Source of the DNA: Dryococelus australis | Taxonomy: Eukaryota > Arthropoda > Insecta > Phasmatodea > Phasmatidae | DNA length: 64,000 bases | Assembly (NCBI GenBank): GCA_029891345.1 | Contig: CM057009.1 | Location: forward strand, 292,532,966-292,596,965 | Reading direction: 5' to 3' | Program-made: the position numbers and the translations under genes | Shown: positions 33,482 to 45,172 of the stretch, piece after piece | Numbering within the stretch: position 1 is the first letter of the stretch | Layout: every line of letters starts with the position of its first letter | Notes under the pieces: model-generated | What the model saw: the letters and a program-made list of their open reading frames with translations, nothing else | The model's database searches: none | Told to the model about the DNA's origin: nothing

Positions 33482-36400
33482 CTATATTGCAGCCATATTA
33501 AAAATAAGCCTTTATAAATTGATTGAACATGGCCTACAATTGTATTACTTGTATGCCGATAATGGCAGGAATTAGTTGTGTGGTTACCGTGATACGTCGT
33601 AAAAATCATTTTTTTTGCGCTATCTTCCGAAATGGTGGATAAATAACATTATCACTTTCTAAAGTCAACGCGTATATCATGTATTGCCAACATATCAAAT
33701 TTGGTTTCAATTGGTTGATTACCGAGATATTATGCAAATGCTTTTTTTTCTATTCTCAGTATTTCTCAAATTGGTGCTGCAGTAACGTCATTGGTTCATT
33801 AATTAAATGATTACATCATGTACAATTAAAAAACCAAATTTTATTTAAATCGGTTAAATGGTTCCCGAGTTATACAGAAAAAGATAAATTTTTTTAATTG
33901 GCACTCTCTTACAAAACGGGGGATTAATATCGTTATCAGTTCTAAATTCAATGATTGGACCATGCACTGTGGAAGAAAATATTTGTTTTACGTCGGTGAA
34001 ATATTTCCCGAAATATGATGAAAAGGCTTAATTATTTTTAATTTGCACTATCTTCCAAAATAGTGGTCCGATAATTCCATAGCTTTCAAATTCCAATGCT
34101 TACATCATGCACTATCAACGCACCAAATTTAGTAAAAGTAGGTTGATTAGCTCCCGAAATATAACATGGTGCCCTAATTTTTTAACTGCCGCAAAAGTAC
34201 CCGGCGTGATCGAAAACGGTTCAAGTAAAATGTCAGAACTAAATACTATATGTGGACATAATTTGGTGAAATTAGGTTGTCGCGTTTACGTGTTGTTAGA
34301 GGAGCATACTTTCCAGACAGACATTCTGGTGATTCCACACCTAAGGCTATATTCCATTTGGAAAGTAGGCTAATAATATTTAAGAAAATAGCGGATGTGT
34401 TCACGGTAAATTTTTTTCTACTTTTTATAAAACATTTCTTTGGGACGTCGTTGTCAGAATTTTTTTATGCGTCTCTATTTTTAAGATAACTTTAACGATT
34501 GAAGTAATTGCTTGTTTAAATTTTAGTTTTAGTTTCGCACATTCCATTGTAAAAGGTTGCAAAGTTTACTCTCATTTACTTGTATTACAAACATAATCTT
34601 AGCGATTTGTTTCCAAATAATTGTTTGTAAAAATACAAATTTTTTACAGTTTTACAGTTAATACTCTGCTGTATTACATCTTATCTATTTCGTCCAGCAT
34701 ATTAACAGATTTGACGTAAAAAGTGAATAAAATATTTATGTACATGAATGGGTTTAATGATGTAGTGCGTGTACAGCGAAGTTGTATAAGGTCACTGAAA
34801 ACCATTTCTTATATATGTTATGTTAGACGTGTTGGTGTGAAAATAAATATATGCCCTTATACATGTCTTAGATAACAGGTTCTCATTGAAACGTTTAAAA
34901 CTGCAGTTTGCGTTGTTTATGCTAGTTATATCTGCTAGATGTTCGTGGTTAGCACAGAGACGCGCGATAAAAACCTCTAGAAGCGCCACAAAAGGAGAAT
35001 GATCCCATGGAATTATTTCTTAGCCATGAATATTATTATTATGGTTAATAAATGTACTTTCTAGATGCCAAGCCGAATTTAACAGAAAGAAAAGTTGTAA
35101 TATTGAAAGGTTTCGTGTGATTTTTATGCAAAATATTTCAAGGAATACTTTTGCTACACTTCGACAACCCGAGATAGATACGTGTTTCTGACGAGAAGCA
35201 CTCTCGATTCGAAATTAAGACTGTTAACAAATTTTTTTTTTTTGCCGAGAGGTTTGCTGAAAAATATAAAATGATAGACCAGATAAAATTAAAAAACAAG
35301 ACAACTGTATGGTACTAGTAAAATATACGCGTGACCGTCAACTGTTTAGTAAGAATTGTCACAGACTATACATGCAGAATTTTTCGCCGCCAAATATGCA
35401 AGTCCAAGAAGTATTTTGTCGAGGACAGTTGAAGATAAATGAATTTATTAGCCACGCTAATGTTTGGTTAGTCTGTCTTTTAAGTTGATCACGAAGGACA
35501 GACTCATAAAGGGCAAAATTAATTATGTTAAGTTTTACTTAAATACATGCATTCAAACGTCAGGTCAGCAATAACAACATAACTTTTCCTATGTATGTCA
35601 AGGGCAAAACGGTAATTGTACAGTAGTGATATATTTTTATTTTTAATAGACCGTACAGGGTTTCAAAACATTTTCCAATATTTTCCTATTCCAGGACATT
35701 AGTACACTGTAAAGAATTGCTACTCTTTACACAAATGTATGTGGCAGCAGAATCTCCTCTGATGTCGATGTATTTTTTTTACCCTACGCCCAATAAAACA
35801 TTCTAAAAATAAGTAAAATAACATTAATATTGTGATACTAACCATACATTGAATTGTGTCAAATTACGCTAGCTTAGTAACAGGAAAATTGACCATCACG
35901 TTTACTTTTACTGCACAATAAGAAAATTTATTCAGACATCACAATGTAATTTTACCACAGTGTGTCTCTTCCTTCAATACCTACTACAAATTAAAATCAC
36001 GGATTCAATGTAGTTGTAAATACAAATTATGCTTCTATCACTGCTCCACCAAGGAAATTCAAGGAAATTAACACACCATGAACATACAATTTTAGCATGT
36101 TTTAAGACTATTGTACTTGAACTAGCCTATGTGTATTTTTGCACATGTTTCAAACTGTTTAATTTAAGTCTTATGTTTTATTAACCAAACCACACATTCA
36201 TATGTTTTAAGAAAAATACTTGTATTTCTATTTGAATAAATATCGAATAATGCATTCTTGTTACCAGTTGCATTTAACTGTGCTCTCACGGATACTCCAT
36301 GATGTGATCTCGTTTACACATACATGGTCATCGTAAAGTTACACAATGCAAGATATTCAGCTACACTGACGTTAAGTATTCTTTTGACTCCTACGAACAT

Positions 36401-37228
36401 TAACGTAAAATTACACATATCGCGGTTTTTTCACAAATCACATGTTAAATATGTTAAATAACCTTAGTTGGTATGTGCACATTTACATTTATTTTTACAG
36501 CGATACTTTACCAGTGAGAGAAACATTTGTGCAATAAAAATGTCTAACAATAAATCTACAGAATTTGCACCATTAAGTAGTATGCGGGTAATATTACAAA
36601 CTCTTCTGGAAAATGATATTTCACTGAAATAATTGCTTAAACTGGGGATTTCTTCAATTTGTATAAGAAGACAGCTCTCTGTATAATGACATCGGATCTT
36701 GCACATAATTATTTGAGAAAAATTAATAAAACGTATGTCCGTGTTACGTTAAACATGCAGATGCCTTATTTTTAAAGTGGCGCGTAATCATCTTGTTGTA
36801 TCACTTGATCCCTATCTAACACAGTAAACGAAAAAAAAATTATGCACTTTAGAAAGGTTAAATGATGAAATTGAAATCATTTGATTAAATGCTATGCTTT
36901 CATTTATTGTATAAGCCGACACATATGGGTGAAGTGATACAGTGAGATGTTTACGTACTACTTAAAAAAAAAAAAAAAACACATTTGCATGCTTAGCGTA
37001 ACACGGACATAAATTTTATTTCACGGGTGTTAAGGGGATTACGCCAAGCTTGACACAAGTGAACTGCTTGGGTGTTGTTTGTTGGGTGATACGTGAAGAC
37101 GGAATTCAGCCCTTAGTGCTGCACACGTCGATGAAGAACATGCGCAATACAGAGAGCGGCATGAAATTATAATGAATGTTCTGCGATTCAACCGACATAC
37201 GGCGTGTGTGTGTGTGTGTTGTATATAT
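33482..37228. other. Non-coding region; repeat units at 33.6-34.3 kb, then AT-rich DNA
   Basis: From about 33600 to 34300 several diverged units recur with phrases like CTATCTTCC(G/A)AAAT and CCAAATTT, akin to the array at 15.6-17.3 kb. After 34500 the sequence is AT-rich without recognisable genes. Frames of 65-88 aa here are unsupported. Confidence 0.5.
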
Positions 37229-37399
37229 ATGGGCTACGCAGCTCCAGTACCATGGTACAGGGACAGGCGTGCAAGGAACACAGGCAGCTGCTATGGAGGA
37301 ACCCGTGCATTGCTGTGACGAAAGGACATGCGAAAAGACACACACACACATACACACACGCAGTTGACAAAGTGTCCCGTTAAACCTCACGCAGGCCGC

Positions 37400-37612
37400 A
37401 GCGTCGGGAGGCCGGCATGGCCTGGCAGTGTAGGTGTTACGAGGCGAGGAGACGCACTGTGCCAGGACTGCTCACACGAGCAGAGTACGCGGACATGGTG
37501 TACGTGGTACGGATTCTGTGACGGCAATGGTCGTCGTGCGGCCGTGGAGAATCGTCGGCGGTTCCCAGCCCGCCGAGCGCCGCGTCATACGACGTTCGTC
37601 AACGACATAGAT
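37400..37612 (+). pseudogene. N-terminal (DNA-binding) part of the split IS630/Tc1/mariner transposase
   Basis: After a single-base frameshift near 37505 the frame reads GFCDGNGRRAAVENRRRFP, then ARRAPRHTTFVND, the kind of sequence found at the N-terminus of insect mariner-like transposases with a DUF4817-type helix-turn-helix. It begins about 170 bases inside the 23-bp terminal repeat. Coding similarity stops abruptly at about 37608, where the 6.5-kb insertion begins; the partner half resumes at about 44107. The role in the family is binding of the terminal repeats. It is non-functional here. Confidence 0.7.
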
Positions 37613-37781
37613 AAATAAGGTGTTACTAGATCGGCATCCCCTATCTTAATATCTTTGACTGAGGACGCACTGCGATCGTAGAGCCTTGCGACTGGTCACG
37701 AACTAAAGATCAAGATGGCGGTCGGCAGCGGGTAGTTCAAATACAGTTTAATGACGGGGAATTTGATTTTATTTTTTTGGG

Positions 37782-37786
<5 letters not shown>

Positions 37787-37852
<66 letters not shown>

Positions 37853-37909
37853 CATCCCCCATTGGAAGCAACTTTCTCGGAGCCCTGCTAAATATCTACT
37901 TGCAGGCCC

Positions 37910-37969
<60 letters not shown>

Positions 37970-38100
37970 CATCCCCCATTGGAAGCAACTTTCTCGGAGC
38001 CCTGCTAAATATCTACTTGCAGGCCCGTTTCGTATCCTTCCGCCAAATGTAAACAAACATTGCCATGTGACTGCCATGTAGCATCTGTCAAAATCAATAT
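37787..38100. repeat. Two large TA microsatellites embedded in a duplicated MITE fragment
   Basis: TA runs at about 37787-37850 and 37911-37967 each precede the same 62-bp segment (TTCCATCCCCCATTGGAAGC to CTTGCAGGCCCGT). That segment and the following CCTTCCGCCAAATGTAAAC resemble the interior of the GTTCACG MITE family (CCTGCTxAxxATCTACTTG and CTTCCGCC). A MITE end appears to have been duplicated together with an expanding TA tract. Long Ile-Tyr frames are artefacts of the repeat. Confidence 0.85.
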
Positions 38101-39863
38101 TTACATTCCATTGTGTGTGTGTACATATGTTCGTATACTTTTGCTACACCTAAAAATAAACATTGAAATGTGACTTCTACCTTTATACCTGTCAAATGTG
38201 TTGTTTACTGTTTACAGATTTTCAAAGAATTCTGTTATATTCCAAAAACTATTCCGTATGAATATTCACAGTTTAGGCCTCTAACATTATTTACGTCAGC
38301 TTTATGAAGTTTTAAAAATGCCTCAATTGAAGACAGTTCTTACGGTTATTTTACATTTACATATTTGTTTTCCACGACGTAGCTCAATACATGTAATGCA
38401 CGTTAGTATTTTGCAGCGACTGTGTTTAACACTGTTACAACTGCGAGGTAAAGGGCTATACTAATTGTAATTATCCTTTTGTTATTGATATGTGTTTGGT
38501 CATTTCTCTAAAAGGACGACCTCAGTTGGAATAAATATTAAAACGAAGGAACAACTATTGAAAAAGGCACATTAAATTCAAGCACGCAACTCGTGTTGCT
38601 CATTTTAGTCATACAAACATTAGAAGAAAGCGGTGAACATGCACACAAATAAGCCTACGATACCTTTTATTCCGCTCATATTTCTATGTATTGCTACTTA
38701 CTGCTTATTAGGTTTATTGACATTTATCGGGCTGGGCTTAGTATTTTTCTTCTGGGATTGTGGCAAATTACGTTACATGACTGTGTTTCAAACCCCTTAG
38801 GGTAATGGTACAATGTTGTGATATATAAACAGACGTGGATGTAAGTAATTAACTTCTTCATAAAAACAGTTCACAGTTAAAACGTACAAATAGTGCTAAT
38901 CAAATATTTGAAATCACGCACACACAGGGCCAGCGTATTGACCACGATGCACAAAGGCAAGCCATTTCACAGACGCAATAATTAACGAAACACACGTCAC
39001 AGTATATTACTGCCCCGGAAACACAGATTTATCACAACATCGTAACTTGCCGAGGTAAGTTTAAAAAACAGAACGTTTACAAACGGGATGAGATATTTTG
39101 AAGTATTTTTCGAAGTAAGAATAATTTACGCTTCGTTTGACAAAAAGCAGTACGCCATGTCATGGTTCGCCACGTCTGCCAACTTCATTAGGTAACTGCC
39201 CCGCCATCATATCTAAATGTATTAAAATACGTATTCAAACAACAAAATCTTTTTTCAGTTGTAAATTACAAATTCAAAGATTATTATTTTGCTGTAATAA
39301 GTATGAAATATGATATAACTGAAAATATGAACAATTTTCCTGCTCACTAGCGAAGTGAAATTTCCCGAGCGTGAAACAGATGAAGAAAGAGAGAGAAGGC
39401 GATAAGCCTCGCCCAGCAGACATATTTTCAATTACTTTCTCGCTCCATAAAACATTACGACCTACTCACGATATTTTCCGCTGTTAATTTAAAGTGTAAA
39501 AATGTGATATGTTGCCATCGGGGCTAATTAAATATTTAAATATGTCGATAGGCACCGTTTAATTTACAAATAGTATACTAAAAAACGAGGTTGAAATAAT
39601 ATTTTAACTGTGAACTATTTCTCATCGGTCGTTTGCAACACGTCGATGCTCTCGCTGTTGTTAATTCATATTTAAAAAGAAATAAATATTACAAATTATA
39701 GAAGATATTAAGGTAAAGGTTCATTTATTCAATAATACAGTACTCTAAAGTTAACCACAGTGTTATATATTTGTGGAATACAGGTTATTGAAAAACAGGT
39801 GACAGGTTATGCCTAGAGTGTTTTTTCAAAGATTGATTTTCATTAGTCGCTTCCAATCGGGAA

Positions 39864-39944
<81 letters not shown>

Positions 39945-42002
39945 TGGCTGTGAGAGAGAGAACTAAAATGATTTTCAATGGAATTTCAACAAATTTGTAT
40001 AAATAAATATATATATATATTAAGTATATATAAAAACACTTTATATATAGTTTTTTATATATATAAATATTTTACATATATAAACATATTTATATAAAAT
40101 ATATTCCTATATATAAAATGTATTTATATATAATATATATTTTTATATAAAATGTATTCTTATATGTTTTTATATATAAAATATATGTAATTTATTTATA
40201 TATAATATATTTATTTGTAAACTTAATTTGTTTAATTATATTTATTTATACAAATTTATATATATACATACACACACACATAAATACCTATTTTTCTCTA
40301 TATTGGGATTCCATTAACCATCACTTTAATTCAAGGCCAACCACAGTTTCATTTCCGGCGAATGTGTTTTTATTTATTTCCATCCTTTCATTTTCAATTT
40401 TGTTTCGTTTCAATATTTAAATGGCAGTTACTCGTACCTTACACAGGACTTACATTAATGCGACTGTAAATAGTGGTTGTAATGAAAATACTGTGATGCG
40501 ACACTAAAAACAATATTTAGACCATTCAAGGCTGAAAATACAAAAATGTTGCACAAGGCCATATGTGTGTTCACCAAAATGATTAAAGAAGAATAACACA
40601 ACACAAACCACATGAATTTTATGTTTTTTTGTTTTGGAAAAAATAGCATGGGCCTAAATATATCAATGTAGGATATTATAGCTATATTGGCATTCCAACC
40701 GATTCTATTTTTGCCTAGTTATGTTTGTTTGGGTTCTCTTTATTTTATTTCGAGGGAAAAAGGAAACTGTGAGGGAATTGAGGGTGGTCTTTACATTTAC
40801 GTCTTTCGTGAGACGGCGTTGTTTTGATGTTCTTATGAGTGAAATTTTTAACTTCAATGAAAAAAAATGCTATATATACTTCGCTGTTCGTATTCGTACA
40901 GATGCAGCAATATGCACACACACATCACACACTTTGGCCGAACTTAACCTTACACTCGTTGAATTTACGATATAGGCAAATAAACAAATATTATTTACAA
41001 ACTGCAAAAGTGTTGAAATTGCAGCTTTATTAGGCCACATATCTTTCAGTGCATTATTTTCAAAACACGCAAACTTAACTGTAAAATTCGCAACCCTTTG
41101 AAAACATGTTTTTCTATGGAAATCCTTACAAGTTTACTTTACTAACGTCACATCTATTCGTCAATAGCTTTAAATAATCTATTTGCAGAATCATTCCGTA
41201 AAATCAACTTTGCGCACATTTCCTGAAACCAACAAACTTAACCACGTAAATTAGATTTGTCGCTTCGTTGTGGACGGCAGTTACAGTAAGAAAAATTGTA
41301 GGAAACTAGCAGTTTTAAGAAACGGTAAACACAAGCCAATTAATATTACCTTTCTCTCGAGACGACACACTACAGCGGTACCTACAACCAGCGATGCTTA
41401 AAGAAAGCAGAAGAAATAATTTACAGAAAATATTCCTACTACACCAACAAGATATTATCATCGCATGTTATTACGTATGTTACAAATTAACATTGCAGCA
41501 AGGAAACTAACTTGTTTAATGACGATTGTCGCACCCGCGACGTAATTGGAAGTTATCTCTATTCAGGAAATCCGCCGTGCCCCGAGATTTCTGTCGCGTT
41601 GTCACAAAAAAATCGTCTGCAATTGGGTGAAACATTACTTGAATTAGTATTGGTACATAATTTGTGTGTATTTTTTGGTCTTGCTTATGTTACGCGTAGG
41701 ATCATTGTATATATTATTTGACGCCAAATTTATAATCATCCTTAGGACTTGTAATACGATACATGGAAAGAATAAATCTAATAGAAAATGCCAGAAACCG
41801 ATGCCAGAAACCGAACCACTCAAGTCTACTCAAACAAGTGACAAATTTAACATAGGTCTTCATATGTAAGTAGAATACAAGTACAACATTTTTAAAAATT
41901 TCTAGACACATACACGCCATAAATAGTACATATCCATACTATAGGTACAATAAAATTAATTTTCTAGAAGCAATATTGTTTACCTTAAATGCTGAGAGAG
42001 GC
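38101..42002. other. AT-rich interior of the 6.5-kb insertion, no gene seen
   Basis: Apart from the microsatellite at 39.9-40.3 kb there is no recognisable gene. Frames of 64-84 aa are unsupported. If this is a P-like element, the catalytic exons that should follow the THAP exon (leftward) are absent or unrecognisable. Confidence 0.45.
39867..40275. repeat. TA/TG microsatellite followed by TA-rich minisatellite
   Basis: TA repeats at 39867-39913 pass into TG repeats to about 39943. From 40010 to 40275 variants of TATATAAA(A)TATAT(T) recur. No coding. Confidence 0.85.
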
Positions 42003-42041
42003 AATATATTCAAAGTATCTACGATGGGAATTGTTTGTATA

Positions 42042-42610
42042 CACTATCTACCAAAAAGTAATTGGGCACCTGGGGTAGGTAGTTCAGTACGTCAGTTAAC
42101 TTGTGTTTCACGGCCTTCGGCGTAGGACCGTGGGTGTTTGTCCATGGTAGTATGAACACAGAGGCCTATTGTAATATTTTGGATAATGAAATGCTCCCAA
42201 CATTGTGGCGTTTTTACGGAATGGAGCCGTGTTACTTCCAAGATGACAATGCCAGGTGCCATGTTTCAAGGGCTACTATACAGTGATACGCCGACAACAA
42301 TGTTCGCCGATTGGACTGGCCCGCCCAGAGCCCCGACCTCAACCCTATAGAACATCTTTGGAACGAATTGGATCTCCGGGTGAGGGCTCGTCAGGCGCAG
42401 CAAAAATCCATTGTTCAACTTATGGAATGGTTGCAAGAGGAATGGTGACGAATTCCCGTGGATGTTCTGCAAACACTCGTAGAGGAGAGCATGCCAGACA
42501 GGGCGGCTGCTGTTATAGCCGCAAGAGGTGGCCCTGCGAGATTCTAACGGGGTGACAATCACCGAGCAAACATTGTGGACAGATGCCCAATTACTTTTTG
42601 GTAGATAGTT
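42042..42610 (+). mobile_element. Deleted Tc1-like element, 569 bp, with TA target duplication
   Basis: The left end reads CACTATCTACCAAAAAGTAA and the right end mirrors it (TTACTTTTTGGTAGATAGTT), flanked by TA at 42040-42041 and 42611-42612. The uninterrupted site in the opposite foldback arm reads GTATATTTACAGC near 43435, with a single TA. The element is about a third of the usual Tc1 length. Confidence 0.93.
42113..42548 (+). pseudogene. Tc1-like transposase, C-terminal remnant
   Basis: The frame retains FVHGSMNTEAYCNILDNEML, CYFQDDNARCHVSRA (second catalytic Asp), then SPDLNPIEHLWNELD with the third acidic residue, and ends RGGPARF with a TAA at 42546-42548. In-frame TGA codons at 42284-42286 and near 42447 break it. 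The N-terminal DNA-binding domains and first catalytic Asp are deleted. Known function: DDE/D transposase inserting at TA. This copy can move only with enzyme supplied in trans. Confidence 0.88.
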
Positions 42611-43622
42611 TATTTACAGCATCACCCTTCCTCCTACTAAGTGCATGTAGGGTCTAATGAACATAACCTATTTCTTTCAATATAAATTAATCTTAGATAA
42701 ATAAACAAAGATGATATATTTGTATAGCCTGTTCATGGTAAAGTGAGCACTTTATGATGCAATCTCATCAGATATATCTTAACCAATAAAAACATTTCAT
42801 TATGGCCTTAGCCTTTTGTTTAGAGTATGGGTAAATGCATAAAACGTTTCAATTACTCACATGACAGTGTTTATCTTCACGTTACTGTACTGCGTTATAG
42901 TTTTTCATAAATGAATGAAGGTACAGTTGACAGTAGGTACTAAAGGTGGAGTAGATTGTCACAATGCAAGCCCAAATAGAGCAGGTGAGACGCCAAACAT
43001 TCCAATTTTTTTGTATTAGTAAGCAAAATTTAAGAAGTGTATTAATAAAATGGTGATTTTTATTTAAGTACAGTAGGTAATTTTATTTTAGCGAGTTCAC
43101 ATCCCTCCACTTCTTAATGTAAACACTGTCATGTGAGTACCTAATTTACACAGTGTATATATTTTCCCATACTCTATAAACAAAAGGCTAAGGCCATAAT
43201 GAAATGTATTTATTGTTTAAAATATGTCTGATGAGGCTGCATCACAAGTGCTCACATTACCATGAACAAGCTATTTAATTATATCATATTTGTACATTTT
43301 TCTAAGACTAATTTATATTAAAATAAATAGATCATTAGGCCTACATGTTACCAAACAAAATAACTAGACTGATGCATTTTCATTAGGCTGTTAATGTACT
43401 TAGTAGGTGGAAGGGTGATGCTGTAAATATACATGCAATTCCCACCATAGATACTTTAGATATATTCACGAAGATATCCATGTATCGTATTAGAAGTCCA
43501 GGTTAACTAAAAAGAAAATTATAAAATTAGCGACAAATACTGTATATAATCATCCTACGCGTAGCATAATGAAGCCCAAAAAGTACACACAAATTTTGTA
43601 CTGTACCAATAATAATTCTTAC

Positions 43623-43869
43623 CTGGCAAACTCAGGTTAGGCACGGAAATAGGATTCAGCCGTTTCGTACTAGTGCTGAAACACTCTATCCCAAAATGCC
43701 AACAACAAATTTTTAATTTCTTGTAGATAGCATCTTTACTCAATTCCTTAAATTCTGGCGACGCTAATAACAGCTTCCACAATTCGAACCGATGTGAATA
43801 ATAAACATCAGGGAACCTGTGTTTACTTCCCGATTCGCCCTTGCAACCTGGAACAAAGCACTTCGTCAT
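43623..43869 (-). CDS. THAP zinc-finger exon 1 (transposase-type), intact C2CH module
   Basis: From the minus-strand ATG at 43869 the product begins MTKCFVPGC. It continues through a basic, aromatic-rich core with RFPD, FELWKLLL and CCWHF, and ends RLNPISVPNLSLPG. This is a complete THAP module: a C-x4-C pair, the later Cys and His, and the C-terminal AVPTxxLP-like motif. A consensus donor, CAG|GTAAGAATT, follows at 43622. THAP domains bind DNA and form the N-terminus of P-element transposases as well as of host regulators. The position at the right edge of the 6.5-kb insertion suggests it was the first exon of that insert's transposase. Downstream catalytic exons are not recognisable. The frame is intact, so it could also have been co-opted. 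Confidence 0.8.
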
Positions 43870-44106
43870 CCTACAGATCACATCGCGTAATTTATTTATT
43901 ATTTATGCTTATACGCGTTGTCAGTAGAAATTAAACACAATCTATGAATGATCGCCATTAATCTAAAACAAAAAATAATAATTACAAGGACGGAAGTGGG
44001 CAGAAATAAATGAACAACACTAGCACCGGAAATGAAATTGCGGTTGATTATGAATTAAAATGACGGTCAACAGAATCCCTGTATAGATAACAGGCCCTGG
44101 CCAAGG

Positions 44107-44908
44107 TGTACCAGTGTTGGAGGGAGACATGGGCCTACCCGCGACGAACACAGGAGCGTATCGCCGGCGTGACGTGGCTGTACTGGACGAGACCACAGAA
44201 GAACCACATACCAGCTCACGTGCGATTGCAAGGACGACAGGGTGTCGCCAACGCAGGTGTGGCGGATATTGCGCGCCGACGGCCTGCATCCCTACCACCT
44301 ACAAACAGCGCACCACCTACGGCCCCAGGATCCCGCCCCCCGTCAGCAGTTTGGCGCCACACTGCCCCTCATTCTGTTCTACGAGGCAACGTTCACCCGT
44401 CAGGGCATCACCAACAGCCGCAATGAGCACACGTGGGCACACGCCAATCCGCACGATGCCACGGAAACCAATTCCCAGGAAAGGTTTTCAGTCAACGTGT
44501 GGTGCGGTGTGCTTGGCTCACGGCTCATCAGCCCACATTACTTTACGGGGAGTTTCTGGTCAACACCCTCCCCGTGTTATTGGAGGATGTGCCATTAGAG
44601 GTTCGCCGGCGGATGTGGCTACAGCAGGATGCGGCTCCTCCACACTTCGAAAGGACTGTCACAACGCACCTGAATACTGCGTTTCCGCTCCGCTGGATTG
44701 GCCGGACCCGTGGCCGGCGCGTTCTCCGGACCTCTCCCCTCTGGACTTCTTCGTGAGGGGCTGCCTGAAGAGTCGGGTGTACAACGGACCGCGGCTGGAC
44801 ACGCGTGCCCGATTACAGCAGGCGGTTACCGATGCCGCCGATCAGTTACGCGCAGACCTACCTCGCAGGCAGTGGCAACGCTCCATGATGCAACACGTCG
44901 CAGTCTGA
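44107..44908 (+). pseudogene. Catalytic part of the split IS630/Tc1/mariner transposase, frameshifted
   Basis: The coding line hops between frames: VYQCWRETWAYPRRTQERI (about 44107-44163), QVWRILRADGLHPYHLQ and SVNVWCGVLGS (44256-44520), LVNTLPVLLEDVP and RRMWLQQDAAPPHFERT (about 44550-44655), then WPARSPDLSPLDFFV and CLKSRVYNGP (about 44715-44790), ending at 44908. WLQQDxAPPH carries the second catalytic Asp, and the SPDLSPLDFF block the third acidic residue. The long 264-aa frame at 44114-44908 is correct only in its C-terminal third. At least three indels make it inactive. In the family this enzyme cuts and pastes the element at TA targets. Confidence 0.85.
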
Positions 44909-45172
44909 GTACGCGTGGACGGTGCACATTTTGAGCAGCTAGTATGAGCCACTCCACATTCGTGTAGTCCAATGCAATAAAGGTGTTCCGTAAGGCTACG
45001 TGTGTTTTTTTTTTACATTCGCCCCTGTGACTCGGTACTGGAGCTGCGTAGCCCATTTTTTATATGAATGTTTTGTTGCCAATGAGCTGTAGAATACACT
45101 GCCGACGTATGTCGGTGGAATCGCGGAACACCCTCTACATTCATCAATATTACTTGTATGGCAAGTTTTAAG

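Larger units (their letters stand above)
42003..43473. mobile_element. Foldback structure with arms of about 300 bp, MITE-derived core
   Basis: The arms pair 42003-42041 plus 42612-42870 with about 43125-43473. The inner parts carry the GTTCACG-family ends (CTGTTCATGGTAAAGTGAGC at 42727 and its mirror near 43255-43273). The outer parts share ATTTACAGCATCACCCTTCC and CTACTAAGT(G/A)CAT. The left arm is interrupted by a Tc1 element and the right arm is not. The loop (about 42880-43120) is AT-rich. Confidence 0.85.
37612..44094. mobile_element. 6.5-kb insertion within the split transposase gene, THAP-containing
   Basis: The segment separates the two halves of the transposase gene. ATAGATAA occurs at both edges (37610-37617 and about 44087-44094), a possible 8-bp target duplication as made by P-like and hAT elements. 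A THAP-domain exon lies near its right edge on the minus strand, consistent with a P-element-like insert whose 5' end is at the right. Terminal inverted repeats are not convincing, and about 13 bases of non-matching sequence remain between the right ATAGATAA and the resumed coding line, so the boundaries are provisional. Confidence 0.5.
37230..45055 (+). mobile_element. Tc1/mariner-superfamily transposon split by a 6.5-kb insertion
   Basis: The left end at about 37230 reads ATGGGCTACGCAGCTCCAGT, and the right end (about 45033-45055) is its exact reverse complement over 23 bases. The coding halves fit together in order: an N-terminal helix-turn-helix-type region at about 37470-37610 and the catalytic region at about 44107-44908. 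An AATAAA-type signal (about 44976) follows the stop. The intervening DNA from about 37612 to 44094 is foreign. Both coding halves contain frameshifts, so the element is dead apart from the split. Confidence 0.82.

Noticed and set aside
37769..38077. 91- and 102-aa Ile-Tyr frames
   Set aside because: They are translations of TA microsatellites and a duplicated MITE fragment.
37612..44094. Treating ATAGATAA at both edges as a proven 8-bp target duplication
   Set aside because: The right copy is followed by about 13 bases that do not match the expected transposase coding sequence, and no terminal inverted repeats were found, so it stays a candidate only.
44114..44908. 264-aa open frame, the longest in the window
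   Set aside because: Only its last third is the true transposase frame. The first two thirds are an out-of-frame reading of the same gene, whose real residues lie in two other frames.
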